Assembly (NCBI GenBank): GCA_012270865.1
Contig: JAAXHL010000024.1
Coordinates: forward strand, 1 to 34,221
Reading direction: 5' to 3'
Length of the DNA stretch: 34,221 nucleotides
DNA from: Candidatus Poribacteria bacterium
Lineage (GTDB): Bacteria > Poribacteria > WGA-4E > WGA-3G
Each line of letters begins with the position of its first letter. The stretch's first letter is position 1. Shown here piece after piece: positions 16,427 through 24,032 of the stretch. The translations under genes were made by a program, and so were the position numbers. A model generated the notes under the pieces. The model worked only from the letters and a program-made list of their open reading frames with translations. It was not told where the DNA came from and made no database searches.

Positions 16427-18321
16427 AAGGACGTAGGTGTTGCTGGCATCGGTTTGAATTGACAACCTTCAACGAATATATCAAAGAAATCGGGGGTGGT
16501 CTCTAATTCAATATGCTCAATATTGTTAACGAATGCTTCAATATTTGCTCGCTTTCTTTCGGAAAGGAGTACAGTCGTTGCCCCTGCTACAGCGGCGTTG
16601 CCGATTTTGACGACATTTGCTTCTGGAACAGGTGCAAGGAATCCGATTTCAACGGCATCTTGTAGGTTAACGTAATTGGCAAAGCCTCCCGCTAAGAAAA
16701 GTGTCGTGATGTCTTGCGGAACACAACCGAAATGTCGGAGGACAATATACTGTCCACAGTAATTCGCGGCTTTCGCTTGCGCCAGATTGCTCGCGTCTTC
16801 GCGTGAGAACGTGATCCCGTATTCCGGTAAAAGCGACATAAGACGTTGTTTTCTCTCAGCGAAAACGCCTTTCGGACTCATCTGATCGTTTCGGCGCAGC
16901 TCGGCGAGGAGCGAAATCAGCCCGGAACCACATAGACCGTGTGGTGGTTCATCAGCAATTGTGGTATAATCGAATTGACTACCATTCCATTTTACGGATT
17001 CAATAGCACCCGGATAAGCAGGCATTCCGTATTCAATACCGCCACCTTCAAATGCGGGACCGGCGGGACACGATGCTGCGACCATACGTTCCGCATTTCC
17101 GACCACGACTTCGGTGTTCGTGCCGACATCGACCAACATGATGGTTTCGTTCTGTGAGTTGATGTTGATTGAGACTAAATCTGCGGCGACATCTGCCCCG
17201 ACATGGCTGGCAATCAACGGTAGACTGTAGACCATCGCCTTCGGGTTCGCACGGATACCTAAGCGACGGGTTTTTTCAATCAGCGATGTGGTTGAACGGA
17301 TGCCGTCCCGATATTCGTGTTCAATCACGGACTTATAAGGCTTTTGCCCGATGCTTTGCACGTCCTGTTTGAAGAAAATATCGCGCATCGTTGTGTTTCC
17401 GACCACAACGACCTCGTAAATCTCCTGTCTGACGAAGTTATGTCTATCGCACAATTCCATGATTTCACTGTTCAATGCGGCGATAAGTGAACGGCGGAGT
17501 TCTCCGTGAAATTCGCCGTCATAACTGATACGGTTCATGATGTCGCTACCACCGAAACGCTGCGGGTTTTCAAAGGAACTAACGGAGACAGTTTTTCCGC
17601 TCTCCAAATCTACCAGATTCGCCACGACTGTCGTTGTGCCGATGTCTATGGCTAACCCGTAAAGGTGTCCCCGATACCGATCGATAGGTTCATCGTTGTA
17701 ATAGACGGTGCCGTCGCGGTGTGTGACCCGTGGGTTCAGTTCTAAAGTTTGATCGTCATCTATGGTGGTATGCGTCAGGATCCTCGGTGTGCGACGGAGT
17801 GGGGTAAACTCAATATCCGCATCAACATCAAGAACGACTGCTTGGCAGGCGAGGCGATAGTTATCCCGCAGGAACGCTTCTGCCTCATTAGGGGGTCGTA
17901 GGCTGTCCATACCACGTTTAATCTCAACGATGCATTCGTGGCATTGACCGGTTCGGAAGCAGGAGGTGGGGACTTGGACGGCTAAGTCGTCGGCATAGTC
18001 AAAAACGGTTTTGCCGGGGGTGAGTTGATATACTTTTTCGTCGCACGTGATTGTGCCTTGGAATTCCGCTGTTTGGTCAGGTGCGTCCGTCTCCCATGCG
18101 CTGCGGTAATCTAATTTATCGTCTCCGACACAGAGAAGTCCTGTTCCTTCATCGATTTTCCGTTGGTTTCGACAGCCGAACTGCGCTGTGCAGTGGTCGA
18201 ACCGATTTTTGTAGGGACACCGATAGGTCGCTTGTTCATCGGCGTGGACGACCAATCCTTCAAAAATCTGCGTAATTTTGTTGAGGCGTTTTTCGTATTC
18301 GGTTTTGTCTATCTTCTTCAA
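16402..18321 (-). CDS. RACo-like ASKHA protein: corrinoid-protein reductive activator (DUF4445)
   Basis: A 639-residue protein. An unusual Cys-rich N-terminus has Cys35, 44, 50 and 64. Residues about 88-175 are a [2Fe-2S] ferredoxin domain with Cys121, Cys127, Cys130 and Cys159 (CFRTGQCHEC...C). Then comes the RACo middle and C-terminal ASKHA ATPase (AIDIGTTTVVAN at 224-235, VVGNTTMRDI near 307, DVGTNTE near 395). Such proteins use ATP to reduce Co(II) corrinoids back to Co(I). Its neighbours, a corrinoid protein upstream and a homocysteine methyltransferase downstream, fit exactly. The start is TTG, with AAGGA 11 bases upstream. The last residues and the stop come from the repeat at 16383-16426. 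Confidence 0.85.
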   Translation of the reverse strand: MKKIDKTEYEKRLNKITQIFEGLVVHADEQATYRCPYKNRFDHCTAQFGCRNQRKIDEGTGLLCVGDDKLDYRSAWETDAPDQTAEFQGTITCDEKVYQLTPGKTVFDYADDLAVQVPTSCFRTGQCHECIVEIKRGMDSLRPPNEAEAFLRDNYRLACQAVVLDVDADIEFTPLRRTPRILTHTTIDDDQTLELNPRVTHRDGTVYYNDEPIDRYRGHLYGLAIDIGTTTVVANLVDLESGKTVSVSSFENPQRFGGSDIMNRISYDGEFHGELRRSLIAALNSEIMELCDRHNFVRQEIYEVVVVGNTTMRDIFFKQDVQSIGQKPYKSVIEHEYRDGIRSTTSLIEKTRRLGIRANPKAMVYSLPLIASHVGADVAADLVSININSQNETIMLVDVGTNTEVVVGNAERMVAASCPAGPAFEGGGIEYGMPAYPGAIESVKWNGSQFDYTTIADEPPHGLCGSGLISLLAELRRNDQMSPKGVFAERKQRLMSLLPEYGITFSREDASNLAQAKAANYCGQYIVLRHFGCVPQDITTLFLAGGFANYVNLQDAVEIGFLAPVPEANVVKIGNAAVAGATTVLLSERKRANIEAFVNNIEHIELETTPDFFDIFVEGCQFKPMPATPTSFQMGRRGL

Positions 18322-18326
18322 TTTTC

Positions 18327-18343
18327 TAATTTTCCTTGCGGTT
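18327..18343 (-). repeat. fourth copy of the AAGGA leader core
   Basis: On the minus strand this is AACCGCAAGGAAAATTA, identical to the three cores at 14974-15085. It places AAGGA 11 bases before the TTG start at 18321, the same distance as before the ATG of the DUF402 gene at 14968. Confidence 0.75.
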
Positions 18344-18475
18344 AAACAACAGGAGCCTTGGCATTTGATATCCTTTCTTAAATCCGTCTTCCACTTCGTT
18401 TCAGACTACAGGCTTAGACTTAAGGGATTTCGTTTTTATTTTTTCATGGTTCGGTGAGGCACGCTTTGCAAAGTG

Positions 18476-19234
18476 TTACCATTCTTCGTCTGGTGCTTCG
18501 AGGAACTGTTTTGCGAGTGCGACGCATGCGAGTGCGTCTTTGCCGTATCCGTCGGCACCCATGTCGTCTGCGAATGTTTGTGTAACGGGTGCGCCACCGA
18601 CCATAATCTTTACTTCTTCACGTAGGTCTTCGTCAATAAAGGCATCAATCGTTTTTCCCATGTTCGGCATCGTTGTCGTCAGGAGTGCCGACATCCCCAG
18701 GATTGGTGCTTCGTATTCCTCAACAGCCTCAATGAATTCGTCTTCAGAGGTATCAACGCCGAGATCGTGTACGACGAAACCTGCGCCCCGTAACATCATG
18801 ATGCAGAGGTTTTTGCCGATGTCGTGTAGGTCGCCTTTGACTGTCCCCATAATTACTGTCCCGATGGGTTCGATACCTGAATCGGAGAGGATCGGTTCAA
18901 TATGCGCCATGCCTGCTTTCATGGCGCGGGCACACGCTAAGACCTCTGGTACAAAGATAAAATTTTCTCGGAACTTGATGCCGACGATACCCATCCCGGC
19001 GATGAGTCCGTCGTCCATAATTTCCAACGCCTCGGTGCCGTCTCCGAGTGCTGCTTCTGTTAACTCGTCAACGGTGTGATGGTCGCCGTCAATGAGCGCA
19101 GCAGCGATGTCTTGCATAGCGGGAGTCGCTTGTGCAAACGTATCAATGGCGAGCGCGATCTCATCGGGTTCTTCAAGGAACTCTTCAATTTCTTCGCGAA
19201 TAAATTCGTTTGCGATGTCGTTAATAGATGCCAC
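18476..19234 (-). CDS. corrinoid (B12)-binding methyltransferase protein, MtbC/MtmC-like
   Basis: A 252-residue protein from GTG at 19234 (GAGGAGG at 19247-19253 lies 12 bases upstream; the longer open frame to 19393 lacks this signal). A helical cap domain (about 1-118) with MDDGLIAGMGIVG precedes a Rossmann B12 domain with the cobalt-ligand motif GDLHDIG (His137) and the downstream ILGMSALLTTTMPNM and GGAPVT loops. It carries a methylcobamide cofactor between a methyl donor enzyme and an acceptor such as homocysteine. The donor-specific methyltransferase is not in the window, so the methyl source is unknown. It is first in a likely operon with the RACo-like activator and homocysteine methyltransferase. 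Confidence 0.85.
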   Translation of the reverse strand: MASINDIANEFIREEIEEFLEEPDEIALAIDTFAQATPAMQDIAAALIDGDHHTVDELTEAALGDGTEALEIMDDGLIAGMGIVGIKFRENFIFVPEVLACARAMKAGMAHIEPILSDSGIEPIGTVIMGTVKGDLHDIGKNLCIMMLRGAGFVVHDLGVDTSEDEFIEAVEEYEAPILGMSALLTTTMPNMGKTIDAFIDEDLREEVKIMVGGAPVTQTFADDMGADGYGKDALACVALAKQFLEAPDEEW

Positions 19235-19262
19235 GTGTCTTAGATTCCTCCTCAAAGACGTA

Positions 19263-19291
19263 ATAATACCACACACCCGAAAAGATAGCAA
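19263..19291 (-). promoter_or_regulatory. candidate promoter of the corrinoid operon
   Basis: Read on the minus strand: TTGCTA (19291-19286), 17 bases, TATTAT (19268-19263). The predicted start near 19256 would leave a leader of about 20 bases that holds the GAGGAGG ribosome binding site. The -35 box matches only four of six consensus positions. Confidence 0.45.
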
Positions 19292-19428
19292 ATGAATTTC
19301 ACATCCGATAGAGGAAGCATAAAAAATCCTAAAAGTGGTTTGGAAAATTGCTCCGACTTTGACACAAACACAGGATCCAAGAGCTCCGAACAATTTTTTA
19401 ATTTTATAAGTTCAAGTCTAAGAAAGTA

Positions 19429-20210
19429 TTAAGCGTTCGTTACAATTTCATACAATTGGGGCAAGGCATTCTTTCTCATTCTGAATTTTGTTCCGTGGTT
19501 ATGCCTTGTTCTCGCGTCAAAATCTATGAGTATTAGACCTTTCGATATTGCATCAATGAACTTATCAGGGCTAAACTTCTGCAAGACAAAAATATCTTGA
19601 TAATGAAAATGCTCAATTCCATCAATCCGCTTGACATCTGCTGTTATATAGAAGCAGTTCAACAGTTTTGTGCCTGCTTTATACGCCAAATCGTCAAAAC
19701 CCCAATAGGGCTTAGGGACAAGTTCCTCAAGATTAATTCTGTGGTCCACAGAATCCAACCAATCCGAGTGGTCCGAAGATACAGCCGCCGCATCAAATGA
19801 GATTTCTACTTTCCTTTCATCTTGGTTAAAATCAATACCAAACCCTCTATCTGTTCTCTTCAAAGCGTTTATAGTTTGGCGGAAACTTTTTTCATCGGCA
19901 GGATATTTCCCACCGGCTTCTTTGTGGTCCCAACCATACAGAGGTAAAAGAATCTGAGAAACTATTTTCACGGCACGGGGCGATGGTTCTATATGAAAGA
20001 GAGTCGTCAGCGCAGTAGTGTTAATTCGCTGTGCTTTTAGTTCCCATTCAGCTGCGTTTGGGATAGGCAAATTATTTTCCTCAATTCCTAACAGATCTTC
20101 TAATGTATGACCTATCCCTCCTGAACTGGCTGACCGTATACTTTTTATCCACCCTTGATCCCTGATTTTTTCAGATCTTCAATCAGACTCTCCTTCGTAT
20201 AAAGTAACAT
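19429..20210 (-). pseudogene. MvaI/BcnI-family restriction endonuclease, frameshifted
   Basis: The open 213-residue part (TTG at 20070 to 19429) carries WELKAQR, TLFHIEPSPR and the ending FDARTRHNHGTKFR, matching MvaI/BcnI type II endonucleases (PD-(D/E)XK fold, CCNGG-type sites). Upstream, ATG at 20210, preceded by GGAGG (20215-20219), opens a 21-residue frame that stops at 20147-20145. One base is missing near 20155. If restored, the reading continues GWIKSIRSASSGGIGH and then TLEDLLGIEENNLPIPNAAE, the family's N-terminal region, giving about 260 residues (MvaI is about 246). The gene is therefore broken, or the assembly has an indel. At the catalytic Asp position (Asp50 of MvaI, from memory) there is Asn. 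Its partner methyltransferase lies 77 bases upstream. Confidence 0.75.
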
Positions 20211-20287
20211 AAAACCTCCATTAATTTGGACTTTGTTTTAAGAAACACGCCTTTGGCGCAGATTGGCTTATTTTCTCGTTATACCTT

Positions 20288-21238
20288 TTACGATTCTGGT
20301 GGATGCCAAAAATCAAGCAAGTATTCAAAAGTCACACCCATCGTAATATAATTACTGGGCCAACCAAAAATACCGATTCTGTTTACAATGTTGGTTCTAT
20401 CCCAAATGATAGTGTTTCTCAGTTCGTATCCCCTTTTTCGGAGTTCCTCTATAAGCGAGATATGAATTGTAATTCTTTGATTCTCCCACCACATATCAGG
20501 AACATTAATAACGCAATGCGCCTTAGGTTTTAGCAAAGGAAGAAGTTTTTCATAAATATCACCCATTGCTGTAGTATAACGATCTAATTCCAGTATTCCT
20601 AAGTCCCTTGCGTCTTGGGAATATTGCTCGACCTTGCCAAGTTGTTCATTTTTTCGGTCGCGTCTGGATTTGTTTTTGCGTTTCCGATTTAACAAATTTG
20701 AATAAGGAGGCGAGGTAAAAATAAGAGAAAGAGACTCTTTTGACAAGTACTGACTTATATTTCGAGCATCATCGTGAACAGCAAGTTGGTCTGTGGTATT
20801 AAATAAATTTTGTGGTCCTAATCTTTCGCTACATAATCGGACATATTCCTCTTTTAAATCAAAGCCGACAGCGTTTCGATTTGTGTCATTAGCAGCGACA
20901 AGCGTCGTCCCGCTTCCAACAAATGGGTCAAGCACTAATTCGCCTTCATGTGTAAAAAGTTCTATCACCTTTCGAGCTAAAGAGATAGGAAACGTAGCAG
21001 GATGAACTTTTTTGTCTCGAATATCCCGACCTTCATAACTGAATTGCCACACCCCGATTTGACATTTCAACCATTCCTTTGCAGTTATGCAGCTCAAGTG
21101 ATTTGGTTTACACGAACACAAACGCTCTGGATTCAAGGGCAATTTTTGCCCGTAGAATTCTGAACTTTCCTCAATCACTCGTGGTATTTTATTTTCGTCA
21201 GTTGTTTGGGCATCGCAGGACGCTATATCTGGCTTCAT
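20288..21238 (-). CDS. DNA methyltransferase, N4-cytosine/N6-adenine type (SPPY)
   Basis: A 316-residue SAM-dependent DNA methyltransferase. Counting from ATG 21238, motif I is LDPFVGSGTT (103-112) and catalytic motif IV is TSPPYSN (175-181). SPPY is typical of N4-methylcytosine enzymes, which fits protection of a CCNGG site cut by the MvaI/BcnI-like neighbour. Motif I precedes motif IV. A cluster CSC...C...C (Cys41, 43, 50, 59) precedes the catalytic domain and may bind zinc. I chose ATG 21238 because AGGAG (21244-21248) lies 5 bases upstream; an in-frame ATG at 21265 has no such site. The frame is intact, so the host is probably still methylated although the nuclease is broken. Confidence 0.85.
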   Translation of the reverse strand: MKPDIASCDAQTTDENKIPRVIEESSEFYGQKLPLNPERLCSCKPNHLSCITAKEWLKCQIGVWQFSYEGRDIRDKKVHPATFPISLARKVIELFTHEGELVLDPFVGSGTTLVAANDTNRNAVGFDLKEEYVRLCSERLGPQNLFNTTDQLAVHDDARNISQYLSKESLSLIFTSPPYSNLLNRKRKNKSRRDRKNEQLGKVEQYSQDARDLGILELDRYTTAMGDIYEKLLPLLKPKAHCVINVPDMWWENQRITIHISLIEELRKRGYELRNTIIWDRTNIVNRIGIFGWPSNYITMGVTFEYLLDFWHPPES

Positions 21239-21265
21239 GGTTTCTCCTATCTCGTGGGTTTTCAT

Positions 21266-21461
21266 AATATATCGGTTAGTGTTGGCTTGATCTTAAGCGA
21301 TAACATGAGTGTTTTTTCAGGCAATTCTGTGGACTGAATTTAGAATATCGTCAATTATACACTGATATGGAGAGAACTGCAAGGACAATTGACAGAAGCA
21401 TAGGACTATTTAGTTTTCGGTTCCAATCTTGATTCCGATTGACAAGTGTTAACGTTTGGAC
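21266..21461. other. intergenic DNA without a recognisable gene
   Basis: Upstream region of the methyltransferase gene. It is AT-rich, with a possible TATATT box just before the gene on the minus strand but no convincing -35 box. I see no coding region. The rest of this non-coding stretch, to 21860, is filled by repeats listed separately. Confidence 0.5.
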
Positions 21462-21491
21462 GTAAGATCGCGAGCACAGCTCGCTCCTACC
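21462..21491. repeat. GTAGG-hairpin repeat, copy near 21.5 kb
   Basis: GATCGCGAGCACAGCTCGCTCCTAC holds the stem GCGAGC (21470-21475) and GCTCGC (21479-21484) with a 3-base loop, followed by CTACC. On the minus strand this is GGTAGGAGCGAGCTGTGCTC, almost the same as the copy at 34155-34180. Confidence 0.75.
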
Positions 21492-21560
21492 GGGGAAGCA
21501 TATTCACATGGATAAAGTAAATATGTAAAACTAAATACCTCTGACAGAATCGGATAAAAG

Positions 21561-21607
21561 CAGAACTTACACAAAGTTGATAGGCGCGCTTTGGGAACGC
21601 GCCTATC
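21561..21607. repeat. decayed TIR-like end plus GATAGG hairpin
   Basis: CAGAACTTACACAAAGTTGA (21561-21580) looks like a worn copy of the terminal repeat CAGGACTTACGCAAATTTGA found at 21648. It runs into the 10-bp stem GATAGGCGCG (21579-21588) and CGCGCCTATC (21598-21607) with a 9-base loop, another member of the GC-rich hairpin family. Confidence 0.5.
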
Positions 21608-21647
21608 GTTGAGAGGTTTACTGGCGTATTTGCGTCAGTTTTATCTA

Positions 21648-21858
21648 CAGGACTTACGCAAATTTGATTGCAGCCCGTTCTGTTACGATGAAACTTCTTG
21701 AAAACACAGCGTTTTTGGACCACAAACTAACAGTTTATGCTACAAAAGAGCAGTTGATTGCAGCCCGTTCTGTTACGATGAAATTTCTTGAAAACACAGC
21801 GTTTTTGGACCACAAACTAACAGTTTATGCTACAAAAGAGCAGCACGCGTAAGTCCTG
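21648..21858. mobile_element. MITE-like element, copy 1, with internal 90-bp tandem duplication
   Basis: Terminal inverted repeats CAGGACTTACGCA (21648-21660) and GCGTAAGTCCTG (21847-21858). The interior is a 90-bp unit repeated in tandem (21664-21753 and 21754-21843) with one difference (C or T in AAA-C/T-TTCTTG). Each unit ends in CACAAACTAACAGTTTATGCTAC, a hairpin flanked by CTAC. The element has no transposase and stops 2 bases beyond the DctP stop codon. A 62-codon open frame through it is a by-product of the 90-base period. Confidence 0.8.
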
Positions 21859-21860
21859 AT

Positions 21861-22961
21861 TTATTGGTTTTTTCGGTATTCTTCTAAGAGTGCGTTGATT
21901 TTGTCAAGAAACTCTTGTGAGTAAACCTGACCGACGAGTGCTTTGTGCGTTTCTGCAGCGATTGCATCCCACGCTTCGCGCGCATCGTCCTCAAACGCGA
22001 CGACTTGAAGACCGGCTTTCTTTTGTAGTGCCTCAACCGCCCGATCATTATCCTTCCGAATTTGCTCAATCAAAGCGGCTTGATACTTGTCCCCGACTTC
22101 ACGCAAAACTTGCTGCTCCTGCGGGGTCAGTTGATCAAATTTTTCTTTTGTTATAACCGTTGCACCGACACCGACGCTTACGGGGAGATTCGTCATGTAT
22201 TTGAATTTATCATGCCATTGGAGCGCGACAGTGACGTAGGGTGATGCGGTTACGGCGTTGATCTGCCCTGAATAGAGCGAGGATAAGACCTGTGTAACTT
22301 CCCGTGGGACGGTTGCGATGTCGGCGTTTTTGTAGAATTCGAGTGCGATTCTGTCGCTTGTCCGTGCCCACATCTTGACGCTTGGGGACTGAAGATCGGC
22401 AATCGTGCGGATCGGTTCATTGCTGAAGATATAGTAGAAACCGATGTCTCCCATACCGATCAGGACATATCCGGCATCCATGAACTTTTTATCAAGGTCT
22501 TCGCGGAGAAAGTCTCGGACATGATCGAGTTCTTCATAATTTCTGAACATTCGAGGCAGTTGAAAGATGAGAACCTCTTTCTGTATTTCACCGAGACCGG
22601 TTGCTGTCATCGCGCCTGCGTGGATTAACCCTGCGCGCATTTTACGGATGACATCAAGTTCGTCGCCTTGGACCCCGTTTGGATAGATACGGAGTCCGAT
22701 TTCGTTATCCGTTTTGACGCGAATTTCTCTTGCCATCGCCTCGAAATTGTTCATCCATGTGGAACCTTTCGGTGCGAGCGTCGCGAATTTAATGGATTCC
22801 GCAGCAAAAAGTGTTGTCGGTGCGGTTAACATCCCTAAAATCAGTAGACCTATAACTGTGAATTTAAATAAGGAATCGGGGTTGAAAACCCCTCCTACCT
22901 TGTGCGTTCGCTTTTCGGGGTTGAAAACCCCTCCTGCATAGCTTGTTTTTTTGTTTCTCAT
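21861..22961 (-). CDS. TRAP transporter solute-binding protein, DctP family
   Basis: A 366-residue periplasmic receptor. After a signal segment (hydrophobic at about 31-53, ending LFAAES), the mature part follows the DctP pattern: IKFATLAPKGSTWMNNFEAM, then VKMWARTSDR near 197 with the conserved ligand-gripping Arg, and VTASPYV. It delivers an organic acid or similar ligand to a TRAP permease. Residues 8-29 are unusual: GGVFNP occurs twice with a 13-residue period because two hairpin repeats (22877-22940) were inserted in frame before the hydrophobic core. The start overlaps the TPR lipoprotein stop as TAATG. No TRAP permease genes are in the window. Confidence 0.85.
   Translation of the reverse strand: MRNKKTSYAGGVFNPEKRTHKVGGVFNPDSLFKFTVIGLLILGMLTAPTTLFAAESIKFATLAPKGSTWMNNFEAMAREIRVKTDNEIGLRIYPNGVQGDELDVIRKMRAGLIHAGAMTATGLGEIQKEVLIFQLPRMFRNYEELDHVRDFLREDLDKKFMDAGYVLIGMGDIGFYYIFSNEPIRTIADLQSPSVKMWARTSDRIALEFYKNADIATVPREVTQVLSSLYSGQINAVTASPYVTVALQWHDKFKYMTNLPVSVGVGATVITKEKFDQLTPQEQQVLREVGDKYQAALIEQIRKDNDRAVEALQKKAGLQVVAFEDDAREAWDAIAAETHKALVGQVYSQEFLDKINALLEEYRKNQ
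22877..22940. repeat. GTAGG-hairpin repeat, two copies inside the DctP signal-peptide coding region
   Basis: TCGGGGTTGAAAACCCCT occurs at 22877-22894 and 22916-22933, exactly 39 bases apart, each followed by CCT(A/G)C. The stem is GGGGTT/AACCCC with a 3-base loop. On the minus strand the first copy reads GGTAGGAGGGGTTTTCAACC, the GTAGG-hairpin layout. The period of 39 preserves the reading frame. Confidence 0.85.
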
Positions 22962-23854
22962 TATTCTGTATCTCCTTCCATCATTTCTAAATCAAAAAGC
23001 ATATCTGTCTGACCGAGCCAACGTTTGGCGCGTGATTTTGCGAGTGCGGTCGCAGCCTCTTCACCAGGAAAAATGTCGTCCGGTGCATTAATAACTTCCT
23101 GTAACATTTTCTTGTAGAGTTTTACATCTTGTTTAGGATAGGCGTAGTACCGTGCGCGATAAAATTTCGCCAATAGGAATTTGCCGTCATTAAGTTCATC
23201 GACCTTATCAAGGTATTCTTTTGCCTTCTCTGGGTCGCCGCCGATGGCTGGTGATCGGTCGCCGTAATAGACGGCGTAGAACAGATAGGCACTGCCGAAG
23301 TAGAAGGTATCGTCTAACTCAAGGACACGTTGCATCATTGCTTCGACACGATCAAGGTCGATGACTTGCATCGGGTCATCTTTCTGTAGACTGATACCGC
23401 GCGCCATAGCGTAAGCTGCCCAAAAGAGCGGTTCCACCTGTTTTTTCTTGAGTTTCTGGAGTGCTCCTTTTAGGTCATCAAGTGTTACATTTCTCGCGTC
23501 CTTAAAGGTTTTATCGGATTTCGCTAACACTTTAAAGGCGTATTCTTCGGCGCGGACGTAGTGGCTGATCGCTTGTGATCGCATTTCGTTTGCCGTCTCG
23601 AAGTTTCCTGCAAGTTCAGCGTCTTCCATTTTATCTTCAAGGAAACCGCTGTAGGATGCGTGTGCGCGTGCGGTCTTCGTTTTAAATCCGAGACGCTCAA
23701 GGGTTCCAAGGTTATTGGCGAGCGTGGATTCTACGACAGCTAAATTGCTTTCCGACTGAATCCGCGACAGTTTTGCCAGACCACAGCCGCCTAAAAACAT
23801 AGGCAAGATCAAGAGCAGCAGGAACGTTTGGATTCTCAAATGTTTATGTGTCAT
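22961..23854 (-). CDS. TatT-like TPR lipoprotein of a TPAT/TRAP system
   Basis: A 297-residue lipoprotein: signal peptide with lipobox LGGC, Cys24. The remainder is all-helical with TPR-like pairs (for example FWAAYAMARGI near 143, YFGSAYLFYAVYYGDRSP near 186 and KFLLAKFYRARYYAY near 225). This is the pattern of the TatT family, such as Treponema Tp0956, whose trimer binds the DctP-like Tp0957 in tetratricopeptide-protein-associated TRAP transporters. The directly coupled DctP gene (TAATG overlap) is the expected partner. AAGGA lies 7 bases before the ATG. An outer-leaflet or periplasmic scaffold for ligand transfer is the known role in the family. Confidence 0.8.
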   Translation of the reverse strand: MTHKHLRIQTFLLLLILPMFLGGCGLAKLSRIQSESNLAVVESTLANNLGTLERLGFKTKTARAHASYSGFLEDKMEDAELAGNFETANEMRSQAISHYVRAEEYAFKVLAKSDKTFKDARNVTLDDLKGALQKLKKKQVEPLFWAAYAMARGISLQKDDPMQVIDLDRVEAMMQRVLELDDTFYFGSAYLFYAVYYGDRSPAIGGDPEKAKEYLDKVDELNDGKFLLAKFYRARYYAYPKQDVKLYKKMLQEVINAPDDIFPGEEAATALAKSRAKRWLGQTDMLFDLEMMEGDTE

Positions 23855-23872
23855 ATAGATTTCCTTATAGTT

Positions 23873-23994
23873 CAGGACTTACGCAATTTTGACTTCTGCC
23901 CGTTTTGTTAGATGAGAATTTTCGGAGAAAACAGCGGTCTCCTGCCACAAACTGGAAAGTTTGTGCTACAAAAGAGCAGCATGCGTAAGTCCTA
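23873..23994. mobile_element. MITE-like element, copy 2, with possible target duplication
   Basis: CAGGACTTACGCA (23873-23885) and TGCGTAAGTCCT (23982-23993) are terminal inverted repeats of a 121-bp element. TATAGTT stands immediately outside on the left (23866-23872) and recurs at the right end (23993-23999), consistent with a 7-bp target duplication. The internal hairpin CACAAACT-GGAA-AGTTTGTG (23946-23965) is followed by CTAC. It sits between the TPR lipoprotein gene and the GcvT-like gene. Confidence 0.75.
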
Positions 23995-24032
23995 TAGTTA
24001 ATGGCACAGAAAAAGTGGAATTTCAGTTTCGT

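Noticed and set aside
19235..19393. 53-residue N-terminal extension of the corrinoid protein
   Set aside because: The ribosome binding site GAGGAGG lies inside this stretch before GTG 19234, and the extension has no similarity to corrinoid proteins.
20140..20165. Programmed ribosomal frameshift in the restriction gene
   Set aside because: There is no X-XXY-YYZ slippery heptamer at the shift point; a plain one-base loss explains the data better.
21664..21852. 62-codon open frame with a 30-residue repeated peptide
   Set aside because: It lies wholly inside the MITE-like element and exists only because the 90-bp duplication is a multiple of three; copy 2 has a stop in the same frame.
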